Source: Stenotrophomonas cyclobalanopsidis
Lineage (GTDB): Bacteria; Pseudomonadota; Gammaproteobacteria; Xanthomonadales; Xanthomonadaceae
Assembly: GCF_008710035.1 (NCBI RefSeq)
Contig: NZ_VYKI01000003.1
Span: forward strand, 128,387 to 192,386
Direction: 5' to 3'
DNA length: 64,000 nt
Position 1 is the first letter of the stretch, and each line of letters opens with the position of its first letter. Both the position numbers and the translations under genes were made by a program. Positions 8,316 to 16,732 of the stretch are shown here, piece after piece. The notes below the pieces were generated by a model, which was not told the origin of the DNA, ran no database searches, and saw only the letters and a program-made list of their open reading frames with translations.

Positions 8316-8555
8316 TCAACGCGGGCGGCTGCTGCCGTCCGGCGGGACCAGCTGGGCGCGGCGGACAATGCCGAGCTGCTCGATGATGAGCGCCAGATCG
8401 TTGGTCACTTCGGTACGCTCGGTTCCCTGTGGAACCAGGCGATCAAGCACCTGCTGGTAGGTATCCCAGAACGCCGGACCGCATCCGTGTTTGTGATAAC
8501 TGGCTTCCAGTTCGCGGCGTACCCGTTCAGCCAAGCCATGCATGCCGTATTGCAT
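8316..8555 (-). CDS. Hypothetical 79-residue protein
   Basis: Soluble, no recognised domain; a mostly helical protein with a central segment HKHGCGPAFWDTYQQVLDRLVPQG. The ATG at 8555 has GGAGG 6 nt upstream, which supports expression. It converges with the CcoG gene, whose stop lies 1 bp away. Confidence 0.65.
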   Translation of the reverse strand: MQYGMHGLAERVRRELEASYHKHGCGPAFWDTYQQVLDRLVPQGTERTEVTNDLALIIEQLGIVRRAQLVPPDGSSRPR

Positions 8556-8892
8556 ACGACCTCCGTTGGACTTGTCCTGCATCGTTGACGGTCAACCAGT
8601 CTCGCCCTGTTACTGAAAGACTCCCGGCTTTCACGGCCGGTTGATGCCAATTAGTCACAATTTTCACGACAGGTCAATTACGGGCTGCGACTTTCGCGAT
8701 TGAAATTATTAATCGTTCATGACACGGCCCACGTGCCTGCCTCTTATCCCCGGCACGCCAAAGCCGACACCCCGTCAGACACGCATACCGCCGCGCCCCT
8801 GCCGCGCCTGCTTCCATTGAATTCAACTATCGCGATAAGCGCGCTTAACAAAGACGGAGTGACAAGGGGTTTGCGACATTTCAAGTCGCTAC
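8556..8892. promoter_or_regulatory. Intergenic region with GTTGAC-G-GTCAAC palindrome
   Basis: No convincing gene in these 337 bases. A perfect 13-nt palindrome at 8584-8596 lies about 30 bp upstream of the leftward 79-residue gene and could be an operator. The middle (8640-8720) is AT-rich compared with its surroundings. A 106-codon rightward frame from 8700 overlaps the regulator gene antisense and looks like chance. Confidence 0.4.
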
Positions 8893-9102
8893 CTAGATGG
8901 ATTCCGCCTCATCGCTCTTATCCGCCGGAAATAGACGCGGATAGCGCTGCTGCAGCATGTAGCGCCGAAGCGGCGGGATCGGATAGTCGCGGGGCCATTG
9001 CGAGACAGCGGATCGGCTGATTCCAAAGAGCCTGGCCAGCTCGGCGTCGGTCTCCAGGCCCAGCCGGATGCGCACCTGACGCTTGCACCAGATTTCGTCC
9101 AT
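8893..9102 (-). CDS. Cro/YdaS-type DNA-binding protein
   Basis: A 69-residue protein with a helix-turn-helix in TDAELARLFGISRSAVSQWPRD, characteristic of the phage Cro / YdaS antitoxin-like group (which often ends near an R-Y-P segment, here QQRYPRLFPADK). It is divergent from a CI-like regulator across 78 bp containing a perfect palindrome. This is the arrangement of a phage immunity switch, but no other phage genes surround it. Confidence 0.75.
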   Translation of the reverse strand: MDEIWCKRQVRIRLGLETDAELARLFGISRSAVSQWPRDYPIPPLRRYMLQQRYPRLFPADKSDEAESI

Positions 9103-9141
9103 TTTCGATCTCTTTCGTCATCAGACTTATTCTGGTGGCAA

Positions 9142-9157
9142 GGATTCTTTTGAATCC
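9142..9157. promoter_or_regulatory. Candidate operator GGATTC-TTTT-GAATCC
   Basis: A perfect 6-bp inverted repeat with a 4-bp spacer lies between the divergent Cro-like and CI-like genes, 24 bp before the rightward start. It is the best candidate for the shared regulatory site of the pair. Confidence 0.55.
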
Positions 9158-9180
9158 ACGCGTTAAGCTGGCTTGCATAG

Positions 9181-9621
9181 ATGAATACTCTTGGACAACG
9201 ACTCGCCGCCGCCATGAAGGAAGCCGGGCACCCTCGCCCGGCCGACCTGGCCCGCGCCGCGCAAAGCACCACCGCCACCGTCAGCAACTGGCTCAACGAC
9301 AACGTCAAGGCTGACCACGTAAAAGCCGAGCAGCTCTTCCGCATCGCCGATGCAGTGAAGATGGATCCGCGCGAACTGCTGTTCGGTCCGGTCGATGGCG
9401 CGGTCGGCGAACGTGGCAGCGCCTATATGTACCTGCCCAGCGAGGCTTATCTGGATGTGTGGGAAACCGCCTATGAGCTGGTGGCCAACATCCTCGACCG
9501 GCGCGGGCTTGATGTTGGCTTCCGCCGCCAGGCATCGCTGGGGTTGATGGCCAACGATCTGCTGCGCGAAGGCATCAGCCGCAGCAAGGTCGCCCGCGTG
9601 GTCGCCACCGCCCTGCCCTGA
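9181..9621 (+). CDS. XRE-family (CI-like) transcriptional regulator
   Basis: A 146-residue protein with an N-terminal lambda-repressor-type helix-turn-helix (residues about 5-60, RPADLARAAQSTTATVSNWLND). The C-terminal part of about 75 residues is helical and lacks an S24 peptidase dyad, so it is not a RecA-cleavable repressor. Divergent from the Cro-like gene. The pair resembles the repressor region of the prophage further right, but the proteins are not obviously close. It may be a remnant immunity module or a small chromosomal switch. Confidence 0.8.
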   Translation: MNTLGQRLAAAMKEAGHPRPADLARAAQSTTATVSNWLNDNVKADHVKAEQLFRIADAVKMDPRELLFGPVDGAVGERGSAYMYLPSEAYLDVWETAYELVANILDRRGLDVGFRRQASLGLMANDLLREGISRSKVARVVATALP

Positions 9622-9668
9622 CAGATTCCTGCCCAGCGCCGCGTCGCGCTGGTAGCATGGCGCGTGAT

Positions 9669-9741
9669 GGGGATGGGGCTCCCCCGATAACCGCCTGAGA
9701 TGGCTGATGGCTCCTGTTGTTGACGAACCCGGCGTTCGTCG
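9669..9741 (+). promoter_or_regulatory. Fluoride riboswitch (crcB motif)
   Basis: The conserved blocks of the fluoride aptamer are in order: GGGGATGGGGCTCCCC at 9669, AACCGCC at 9689, and GGCTGATGGCTCCTG ending near 9716. It sits about 90 bp upstream of a crcB fluoride channel gene, the standard target. A following hairpin, GACGAAC/GTTCGTC at 9723-9741, could be part of the expression platform, so that fluoride binding opens crcB expression. Confidence 0.9.
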
Positions 9742-9805
9742 ATGGCAGGCGGTGCCCGCCATTGCATACGCCGTCGATCCTGCTAACCAGCATTCGAGGC
9801 AAACG

Positions 9806-10198
9806 ATGCAAGCACTGAACAACTATGCCCTGGTCTTCCTGGGAGGCGGCGCGGGCGCGTGCCTGCGCCACGCCTGCAACCTGCTCGGCGCGCGCGTCGC
9901 CGTCGGCAGCCCGTGGCCCTGGTCGACCTTCCTCATCAACATCAGCGGTGCACTGCTGATGGGCGTGGTGGTGGAGGCCTTCGCCCTGCGCAATGGCGCC
10001 TCGCCGCAGCTGCGGCTGCTGTTGACCACCGGCATCCTCGGCGGCTACACCACCTTCTCCACCTACTCGCTGGAAATCGGCCTGCTGCTGCAGCGCGGCC
10101 AGCACGGGCTGGCGGCGCTGTATGCCGGCGGCTCGGTCGCACTTGGCCTGGCCGGCCTGTTTGGCGGCATGAAGCTGGCCCGGCTCGCGCTGGGCTGA
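9806..10198 (+). CDS. crcB: Fluoride exporter CrcB/Fluc
   Basis: A 130-residue inner-membrane fluoride channel, expected to work as a dual-topology dimer that expels F-. Four hydrophobic segments are visible, with the family signatures GGGAGACLRH, the helix WSTFLINISGALLMG and GGYTTFSTYSLE, whose phenylalanine and threonine/serine residues line the pore. The ATG at 9806 gives the usual family length. A fluoride riboswitch lies upstream, which makes the assignment secure. Confidence 0.95.
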   Translation: MQALNNYALVFLGGGAGACLRHACNLLGARVAVGSPWPWSTFLINISGALLMGVVVEAFALRNGASPQLRLLLTTGILGGYTTFSTYSLEIGLLLQRGQHGLAALYAGGSVALGLAGLFGGMKLARLALG

Positions 10199-10202
10199 GC
10201 GC

Positions 10203-11036
10203 TCAAACGGCGCTGGCGCGATCCTGTTCGCGCCACTGCCGTGGCGACTGGCCAGTGTGCGCCTTGAACGCACGCGACAGCGCGGCTTCGCTGCCGTAAC
10301 CGACGTCGTCGGCAATCCGCTTCAATGGCCGCCCCTGCCGCAGCGCCTGCTGGGCCAGGCTGACACGCCAGCCCTGCAGGTACTGGCCCGGCGTGGTCCC
10401 CATCGCCTCGCGGAAACTGGCGGCGAACACGCTGCGCGACATGCCGGCGGTTTCGGCCAGGTCCTCCAGCGTCCAGGCCTGCGCCGGCGCCTCGTGCATG
10501 GCCACCAGGGCCAGGCGCAGGCGGGGGTGGCCGAGCCCGGCAAACAGGCCGCCGCGCATCTGCCCGCCTTCCATCAACTGCCGCAGCACCTGGATCATCA
10601 CCACCTCGAACAGGCGGTTGACCATCACCGTGCGCCCGCAGCGCTGCTCGAAGGCTTCCTCGAACAGCAGGTCCAGCGCGGCACTGCCGCCATACAGATC
10701 CGTCAGCGGCATGCAGATGAAATCGGGCAACGCAGCGCTGATCGGATTGAGCCGGCCGCCTTCGAAATGCAGGTTGGCGCAGGCCATGTCGGCACCGTGC
10801 TGCGGATCGGTAGTGAACCGGTGCGGCATCGGCCGCGGGTACAGCAGCAGACTCGGCACATCGACCTGCACGGTCTGCTGGCCGTGGGTGACCTGCACCG
10901 GCCCGCGCCGCACCAGGTGCAACTGGCCGGCCTCATCATCACCCGGCAGGCTGTTGATGCCGCACAGCGCGCCGGCATGGAACACCGAGGCGTTGACCGC
11001 GAAACGTTCCAGCAGGATGGCAAGGCGGTCGACCAT
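10203..11036 (-). CDS. AraC-family transcriptional regulator with cupin sensor
   Basis: A 277-residue regulator. The N-terminal half is a cupin-type sensing domain (residues about 10-150, with RGPVQVTHGQQTVQV and LLLYPRPMPHRF). The C-terminal 100 residues carry the paired AraC helix-turn-helix, with LEDLAETAGMSRSVFAASF and IADDVGYGSEAALSRAFKAH. The ATG at 11036 has GGAG 8 nt upstream. It converges with crcB. The gene it controls is not evident; AraC proteins often act on a divergent neighbour, but the sequence upstream here is a decayed region. Confidence 0.88.
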   Translation of the reverse strand: MVDRLAILLERFAVNASVFHAGALCGINSLPGDDEAGQLHLVRRGPVQVTHGQQTVQVDVPSLLLYPRPMPHRFTTDPQHGADMACANLHFEGGRLNPISAALPDFICMPLTDLYGGSAALDLLFEEAFEQRCGRTVMVNRLFEVVMIQVLRQLMEGGQMRGGLFAGLGHPRLRLALVAMHEAPAQAWTLEDLAETAGMSRSVFAASFREAMGTTPGQYLQGWRVSLAQQALRQGRPLKRIADDVGYGSEAALSRAFKAHTGQSPRQWREQDRASAV

Positions 11037-11075
11037 GACGGGACTCCGGATCAAGCAGATGATGGCTGATGCGAC

Positions 11076-11399
11076 CTATCGTATCGAATCCGGGATCATG
11101 AAACCTTCGGCGACGTAGCGGATCACCTGGAAGCCCTCCTCCGGCGCAGGCGCAACGAAATGCCGGGTGATCTGCTCGAACTCCGCGTCGCTGGCCTGGA
11201 ACGGATGCTCGCCGCGCGCGTTGCGGGCGCGCAGCCGTGCCTTCCCGGCGCGGGTTGCATGGCCGTGGCGACCGCGCGCTACCGCGACTTCCCGTCGGGA
11301 ATGCGGATGATCAACGTGGCGTGCTTGGGGACCATTCACCGAGGGTAGATCGGCGGCACCACGCCGCGCACCCTGCGAACGTGGGCCCAGCGGCAGCAT
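11076..11399 (-). pseudogene. Possible frameshifted small gene
   Basis: The last 40 or so codons of this frame read like a protein (FQASDAEFEQITRHFVAPAP to MIPDSIR), but the preceding Arg/Gly/His-rich part looks like out-of-frame GC-rich translation. An overlapping frame on the same strand starting at 11336 reads MVPKHATLIIRIPDGKSR then stops, and could be the true N-terminus, joined by a single-base shift near 11283. Function unknown; weakly supported. Confidence 0.35.
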
Positions 11400-11456
11400 C
11401 GACCAAATACTGAGCGTGCGCCCCTGAGCGCGCCCGCGCAGATGCAGCAGGCAGCC

Positions 11457-11771
11457 TCAGCCGCCCAGCGTGCCCATGGTGAAGGTGTAGCCAGAGCGCA
11501 TCAGGAAATCGCGCATGCGCAGTTCAGCGCGGCGCGGTGATGGCAGATCGGAGGGGCCATACAGGGCATAGACCACGCCCGAGCCTTCGATACGCTCGCG
11601 GCGCACGCCGCAATGGCGCGTCTCGGAAGCGATCACCCAGCCGTCCTTCAACTGATCCGGTCCGATCGACTGACCGTTCTTGAGCCGGAATGACAGCCAG
11701 CGCACATCCGAAGTGGATCTGCTCACTGCTGACCTGCCGCGCATGCGGTCCTGCATGTCCCTGCTTGCCAT
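11457..11771 (-). CDS. Hypothetical 104-residue protein
   Basis: The central and C-terminal parts (VRWLSFRLKNGQSIGPDQLK, then YALYGPSDLPSPRRAELRMR) look protein-like; no family recognised. The first 25 residues are doubtful: an overlapping frame starting at 11802 (MVKVHVFGGSNGKQGHAGPH) could be the original N-terminus, so this may be another decayed gene. It lies downstream of the DUF4124 pseudogene on the same strand. Confidence 0.4.
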   Translation of the reverse strand: MASRDMQDRMRGRSAVSRSTSDVRWLSFRLKNGQSIGPDQLKDGWVIASETRHCGVRRERIEGSGVVYALYGPSDLPSPRRAELRMRDFLMRSGYTFTMGTLGG

Positions 11772-11879
11772 TGCTGCCCCCGAAGACGTGGACCTTGACC
11801 ATACCCCGTTGCCATGTCGTGACGGTTTGAGACTGATTGCGTCACGACCTGGAGCCGACCCGGCTCGGTCAGCGCCGCC

Positions 11880-12446
11880 TCAGGGCGAGGGCCCGACTGG
11901 CGTGGCGTACTGCGGGTTGACACGGTCTTCCTGCCCCCGGCGCGCGGACGCACAGCGCTCGCGCGCCGCGGACATCCGCGCATCGGCGGCAACGCGCTCA
12001 GAACTCAGCGACTGCTGCAGGCTGGACATCTGCGCACGGATGCCCCGATTCGAGCGTGGCAGTGGACAGTGGGCTGCTGGCGTCCGCAGGTGCGCTGCGG
12101 GCGGCTGCCAACTGTCGATCCAGCTCGGCGACCTGCCGGTTGACGGCCAGCGTACGCGCTTCAGGCGGGCCATAAGCACGTGTCTGTTCCCCCTGCAGGC
12201 AGTTGCGCTCGGCCATGCCCGCGTCACTCATGCCGGTGGTGCGATACACCGCCGCGCGATTGGACGCTTCGCCAGCGCTCTCGGATCCGGCGCGGTTCGA
12301 GCGCAGCTTCATCGGCTCGCTGCCGGCACCGCACGGGTCCTACGAATAGACGTCTCGCCCGACGCGCCCTTGCACTTGTAGACCTGCGCCGACGCCACCG
12401 GCGCCAGCAGCAACAGCACCAGGCCCATCCCGCATTTCGCATTCAT
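11880..12446 (-). pseudogene. Decayed DUF4124-domain exported protein gene
   Basis: Start ATG at 12446 after AGGAGGT, then a signal peptide and VYKCKGASGET. A one-base deletion follows near 12350 and a TAG where the intact homologue has CAA. The frame MKLRSNRAGSESAGEASNRA then resumes, and a second shift near 12055 leads into IRAQMSSLQQSLSSERVAAD up to the stop at 11880. Each segment aligns in order with the intact prophage gene at 47575-48111. Two frameshifts plus a nonsense codon make a functional product unlikely. Confidence 0.82.
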
Positions 12447-12490
12447 CCAGACCTCCTGTCCGTGGCCGTGGTGGCCCGCTACCTCAAACG

Positions 12491-13432
12491 CTACGAGGGC
12501 TCCCTGGCAACGGCAAAGCCCTCGCCAGCGCGTGCAGCCCGATTCCGTTCACACAACGCGTCTGCCAGCACCTGGATTTCCGCTCGCATGGCCAGCACCT
12601 GCAGCCAGTGCGCGGGGATGCCGGCCGCACCATGGAAGGCACCGGCCAACTGGCCGAGCACCGCCGCGGTGGTATCGGCATCGTCGCCCAGGTTGGCCGC
12701 TTCCAACACCGCAGCGGCGAAGGTTTCGTGGCGGTGGAAGCACCAGAACGCCGCCTCCAGGCTGTCCACCACATAGCCGCTGCCACGGATCTGCTCACGG
12801 CTTGCCTGCTGGTACTGCCCAGCGGCGATCTGCTGCAGGCGTTCGCCCTGCACCGGGATGTCGCGCAGATCCAGCACGGCCTGCTTCGATTGCCCGTCCA
12901 GCGCACGCTCGATCGCGGCCGCCAGCAAGCGGCATGCGTCCAGGCATTCACGCGTGGCATGGGTGGTGCGCGAACTCAGCTCGGCCATCGCCGGCAGTTC
13001 CGGCGTTCCGGCATAGCGCAGCACCACCGGCGCCAGGCGCATGATCGAGCCATTGCCGGCACTGCGCGGGTCGTCATTGCCCGACAGCGGCTGTCCGCTG
13101 AGCAGGAACTGGTCGATGGCCGCGCGCGTGGCCATGCCGATGTCGAAGCACTCACCGGTGGCGCTCCAGTAACCGTTGCGGTACCAGTTGGCATAGCGGG
13201 TCATCTGGTCGCGTGGGTCGAACTCATCGCAGCGCACCAGGCTTTCGGCAAGGCACATCGCCATCGAAGTATCGTCGGTCCACTGCCCCCGCTTCAGATT
13301 GAACGGGCCGCCGCCGACCATGTCGGTGAGCGGGGTAAAGCTGCCGCGCGGCTTGAATTCCACCGTGGTGCCGACGGCGTCGCCGCAGGCCAATCCGAGC
13401 AGTGCGCCGCGGAAGTTGTCGATCTGGATCAT
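12491..13432 (-). CDS. ADP-ribosylglycohydrolase family protein
   Basis: A 313-residue DraG/ARH-type hydrolase, which removes ADP-ribose from proteins or nucleic acid using paired Mg ions. Metal ligands are visible in WTDDTSMAM near residue 55 and NLGDDADTTA near residue 250, and GLACGDAVGTTVEF opens the fold. No DraT partner is nearby, so its natural substrate is open. The ATG at 13432 is used; a GTG seven codons upstream (13453) is possible. Confidence 0.85.
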   Translation of the reverse strand: MIQIDNFRGALLGLACGDAVGTTVEFKPRGSFTPLTDMVGGGPFNLKRGQWTDDTSMAMCLAESLVRCDEFDPRDQMTRYANWYRNGYWSATGECFDIGMATRAAIDQFLLSGQPLSGNDDPRSAGNGSIMRLAPVVLRYAGTPELPAMAELSSRTTHATRECLDACRLLAAAIERALDGQSKQAVLDLRDIPVQGERLQQIAAGQYQQASREQIRGSGYVVDSLEAAFWCFHRHETFAAAVLEAANLGDDADTTAAVLGQLAGAFHGAAGIPAHWLQVLAMRAEIQVLADALCERNRAARAGEGFAVAREPS

Positions 13433-13576
13433 TCCCCGAGTGTAACCAGACACGGCATCAGGTGTTCCCGGACCCCTGTCTCAATTCAAGCGCCGCAAAG
13501 GTGTACCAGCCAAATGCAGGCAGCAACGCAGACCGTTAATCCGGTCTGCCAGCGAACAGATATGCAGCTATTCACC

Positions 13577-14038
13577 TTATCTGCTCGGCGGCTGCATGAA
13601 CTCGATTGTGATGTGATCGGGTCCGGAAACGTAGGCCGCCAGTGTGCCCTTGCGTGGCCCCCCTGGGATTGGTCGTGGGCTGCCCTTCGCTTTCCATCCC
13701 GCAGCTTCTACACGGGCAATGGCGGCATGAACATCCTTCACGTTCAAAGCCAGATGTGCAGCTCCGACCGCACCGGCACTCTCCGGCGCGGCTCCATGCT
13801 TGCGACCTCCTGAGTACTGCAGCAGCTCGACCATGAAACCATTCGGCGCCACAAGGATTGCCGTACGCACGTTCGGATCATCAACGCCCGTAACCTGATG
13901 CAGGAAATCACCCCCCATCTCCGATTGCCGTTGCAGCTCGAAACCCAGCGCCTGGGTCCAGAACTGGATGGATTCGTCCAGGGAGGAAACTGCAAAACCG
14001 GCGTGATCAACGCCACCGAGAGGAGTCGTGTTGGTCAT
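13577..14038 (-). CDS. VOC superfamily (glyoxalase/dioxygenase-like) protein
   Basis: A 153-residue two-module vicinal-oxygen-chelate protein: GGVDHAGFAVSSLDESIQFW in the first half, GAAHLALNVKDVHAAIARVE in the second. Likely metal ligands are the His of VDHAGF, the Glu of MVELLQYS, the His of AAHLAL and the Glu of ITIEFMQPP. Substrate cannot be told from sequence. The ATG at 14038 is the family start. It is the last intact host gene before the prophage. Confidence 0.85.
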   Translation of the reverse strand: MTNTTPLGGVDHAGFAVSSLDESIQFWTQALGFELQRQSEMGGDFLHQVTGVDDPNVRTAILVAPNGFMVELLQYSGGRKHGAAPESAGAVGAAHLALNVKDVHAAIARVEAAGWKAKGSPRPIPGGPRKGTLAAYVSGPDHITIEFMQPPSR

Positions 14039-14445
14039 GACTGGATGATTATGGTGGCCGAACCGGCATGCAGGACTGTTTCTGGGGCAGCAGCAAGTGG
14101 CAGGGTGAAGATGGGCGTCATCCACGCAACCTATGGGGCGCGGCTTGTCCCGTCAAGTGACTGCGCAGTGTCGGGCCAGCACGCATCAGGGGCGTCACCA
14201 GCAGTTCGTACTCTGCCAGCGGATCAGTGTTTTACCGACATCATGATGGGTGAGAGCCGTCGGCATCACAGCACGCGCCATAGAGTTCGGCGACCTTGTC
14301 ATTGCCACCTGCACGTCGTCGCAGATGCTCAGTTCACTGTTGCCATCAGGTTTGTCCGCGGTGAGGTAGCCGGCCTGTCCGCTTGATCGCGTACTGGCAG
14401 GATTCGCCCGCAGTCGATTGGTTTCCCGGCGTGCTTGCAGATGTC
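14039..14445. other. Gene-free interval before attL
   Basis: About 400 bases between the VOC gene and the prophage boundary. Open frames crossing it have no recognisable protein character and no ribosome site. I see no RNA gene or strong hairpin here. Confidence 0.5.
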
Positions 14446-14530
14446 AGGCAAAGAAAAACCCCTGACGAATCAGGGGTTTATTTGGAGGCCTCAAGCGGAA
14501 TCGAACCGCTGTAAACGGATTTGCAATCCG
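14446..14530. repeat. attL (85-bp direct repeat)
   Basis: Identical to 56893-56977. It contains the terminator hairpin plus the last 48 nt of tRNA-Cys (14483-14530). Identity ends abruptly at 14530, leaving a tRNA fragment without its 5' half, so this is the displaced end of the target gene. Confidence 0.96.
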
Positions 14531-14555
14531 CAACTAAATGTTTGAATTCAATGCC

Positions 14556-15395
14556 TTACCAGAACAAGCCGTCTTTCTTGCCACCTGCTTCGAACTTCAC
14601 CCAGTCCGGGACTACCGGCACAGCCCGGGATTCGGCGAGTTCGGAGACCTCCGCCTGACCCGTTTGCTGTGCCGAATTAGGCTGGGTGCCCTCCACAGTC
14701 TGATGCGATACCACCGACATCTCAGCCAGAGACAAAGGTGCGAGAGATAAGACGTCATGGGCCTCGACGACGTGCTCAATTGAATCAACCAATCGCCTTA
14801 CTACATCGCGCACCAGTTCAAGCTGCTCCAAGGCAATAGGTAACTTTTCACGCGGAACGCTTGGACCAAGGTCCCCTTCGTGCGCAATTTTATTTCGCCT
14901 TTGCACCATCGACGAAAGCTCAGTGTTTAGCGTCTTCTGGTGCTCCTTCAACTCCGCCTGGCTGGCAGTTGGGTTTTGATGCCGGGCGACCTCCTTCCAG
15001 AGTTGAACGTCTGACGTATATCTAACGGCATCGGCGATCTTATCTGGCATCTGAAATGTTAAATGCGAAATCTGCGCCCGCACGTCAAGATCAAAGGCTG
15101 CCGACCGCTCGCTCGGGGAGGTAGCCCTTACGACTCTCCACATTGCCTCCGCACTCAGTCGAAAGCTACTAAATCCAGGGTATTTAGAAGCGCCACTCTC
15201 GAACTGACTAACCATTCTGCTAGCCAAAAGCTCGTGCACGTAGAGATCGAGTGCTGCCAAGCGCGTCACCCACTCAGCCCGGAGCAGTTCGTCTGCACGT
15301 GGCTGCGGAATTCCGATGTTCACTAGATTGTCATACAGCAAAGCTAGCTCGTCCCCTCGGGACCAGAGCTGCTCAAACAGCAGGCGCGGAGTCAT
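14556..15395 (-). CDS. HEPN-domain protein (putative RNase, toxin or defence effector)
   Basis: A 279-residue protein with the HEPN catalytic signature R-x4-H at Arg167-His172 (RRNKIAHEGDL). An upstream helix, LDLYVHELLASRM (residues 49-61), is like the opening helix of RiboL-PSP-type HEPN domains. HEPN proteins with this motif are commonly metal-independent RNases in toxin and phage-defence systems. The last 80 residues are low-complexity and end in an aromatic tail. Its ATG overlaps the stop of the ParA gene (ATGA), so the two are translationally coupled. The GC content is visibly lower than in the structural genes. The HEPN call rests on motif reading; the role in defence is inference. Confidence 0.7.
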   Translation of the reverse strand: MTPRLLFEQLWSRGDELALLYDNLVNIGIPQPRADELLRAEWVTRLAALDLYVHELLASRMVSQFESGASKYPGFSSFRLSAEAMWRVVRATSPSERSAAFDLDVRAQISHLTFQMPDKIADAVRYTSDVQLWKEVARHQNPTASQAELKEHQKTLNTELSSMVQRRNKIAHEGDLGPSVPREKLPIALEQLELVRDVVRRLVDSIEHVVEAHDVLSLAPLSLAEMSVVSHQTVEGTQPNSAQQTGQAEVSELAESRAVPVVPDWVKFEAGGKKDGLFW

Positions 15396-16435
15396 GCGGT
15401 CACCGCAATCACGCGGTCAGCAAACTCTTCAAACGCATCCTTAAAGACTGTCATGGAGCTCAGCGTTTGCGCCCATACGGCTCCCTGTTGATCCAGCATT
15501 GCCGCCGTAAGCGCAAAAATTGGAACACGGTGCTCCTGTGCGTAGGCGATCAGGCTATTGAAATCCCCGACCTCCAGCATCGGCTCCCACGGTTTCAAGC
15601 CCGTTCTCGACTCGAAATCATGAATATTGACCATTCCAGCAGCCTCTAGAGACGGAACGAAGACAGCCTCCATCTCTTTCTTGAGCCGCTCCACCCATTT
15701 TTGGAAGGCTTGCGCTGGAGCACCCATTCTTGGACGGAACTTCTGAATAACTGAACCGACAAACGTCGGATGAGGTGCCGGGAATGGGTAGTCTGCCGAT
15801 CTAAGGACGGTCAAACTGTAAGCAAGCTCCGCCCACTTCCGCCAACGCGGCAGGACTGACGAAAGCGAGTCCAGAGCCATAGATGAAAAGTAATCAGGAT
15901 GAAACGGAACAATAAAATGATCACAGGTCGCGATTAGATTCTGATTCATCGGCCCCACACTGGGACTCATGTCAACAAGCACATAGTCCGCTCTATGAGC
16001 CTGCGCAGTGGCTTCGAGCATATAACGCACCGCACCTGGGAGGTTGCGCAGCGGCAATAAAGAACCACTCAGTTCCTGCGCCAGCCCTAGGGTCGTCTCG
16101 TATTCAGAAAGACCAATGTGTCCGGCCAAGAGCAGAAGATTCGGTACGTCGTTATGCACCGAGAAACAATTCGCCGCCTCAATCCGGCGGGGCTGGGACT
16201 CGAAGGCCGGCGCAAGCGCGTCCTTGATGTTGTTGGGCTGCGGCGCGCCATAAAGCGCCTGCATATCTTCGAGGCCACGATAGCCGCCAATCAAACCAGT
16301 TAAATTGCACTGCGGATCAAAGTCAGCCATGATCACTCGTTTTCCCTTAAGGGCGAGCATCCAACCGAGATTGAAGACGGTTGTGGTTTTGCTCACACCC
16401 CCTTTGTGGTTAAACATGCAAATGATCTTTGCCAC
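15392..16435 (-). CDS. ParA/Soj/MinD-type ATPase
   Basis: A 347-residue P-loop ATPase with the deviant Walker A motif KGGVSKTT (residues 11-18), FDPQCNLT after the next strand, and a Walker B-like YVLVDMSPS near residue 155. There is no ParB gene or parS-like repeat beside it, and the partner downstream is a HEPN protein, so partition of a plasmid-like prophage is less likely than a role in a two-gene conflict cassette. The start is GTG at 16435 with GGGGG about 8 nt upstream; the next in-frame ATG would fall six codons in. First gene of the leftward operon. Confidence 0.85.
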   Translation of the reverse strand: MAKIICMFNHKGGVSKTTTVFNLGWMLALKGKRVIMADFDPQCNLTGLIGGYRGLEDMQALYGAPQPNNIKDALAPAFESQPRRIEAANCFSVHNDVPNLLLLAGHIGLSEYETTLGLAQELSGSLLPLRNLPGAVRYMLEATAQAHRADYVLVDMSPSVGPMNQNLIATCDHFIVPFHPDYFSSMALDSLSSVLPRWRKWAELAYSLTVLRSADYPFPAPHPTFVGSVIQKFRPRMGAPAQAFQKWVERLKKEMEAVFVPSLEAAGMVNIHDFESRTGLKPWEPMLEVGDFNSLIAYAQEHRVPIFALTAAMLDQQGAVWAQTLSSMTVFKDAFEEFADRVIAVTA

Positions 16436-16732
16436 GCAGCTGCCCCCTTTTGTATGTGGCCGGAGTCTATCCGATCGCAGACCATGTTTTAAGGCGAAGG
16501 GATAGCGGCAACGCTGCAGCCACCATGCTACAGAGCAATAACTCCTTATATTTCAAATATTTGTTATTGATATCAGCCCCGCAATCGAACCAACCTAACG
16601 CCATGAAGCGCCGGCGAAAGAGTCTGTTCAGGAAGACCGCGGAGCGATAGAGTAGCAGCGGCCCTACCGTTGCTCGTGAGTCGCCGCAGGTTAGCAGGGC
16701 GCCAAATCTCCATCTCTCATCAGGAACGCCAA
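16436..16732. promoter_or_regulatory. AT-rich divergent promoter region of cargo genes
   Basis: A 297-bp gap between the leftward ParA-HEPN operon and a rightward membrane protein gene. The stretch 16535-16575 is strongly AT-rich, unlike the rest of the prophage, and probably holds one or both promoters. No clear operator palindrome was found. Confidence 0.4.

Noticed and set aside
8700..9020. 106-codon rightward frame
   Set aside because: Overlaps the Cro-like gene antisense, has low-complexity composition and no ribosome site.
13898..14386. 162-codon rightward frame across the VOC gene and the gap before attL
   Set aside because: The first part is antisense to the VOC gene and the rest has no recognisable protein pattern.
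15392..16435. ParA as evidence for a phage-plasmid partition system
   Set aside because: No ParB gene, no parS-like repeats, and there is a functional-looking integrase with clear att sites.
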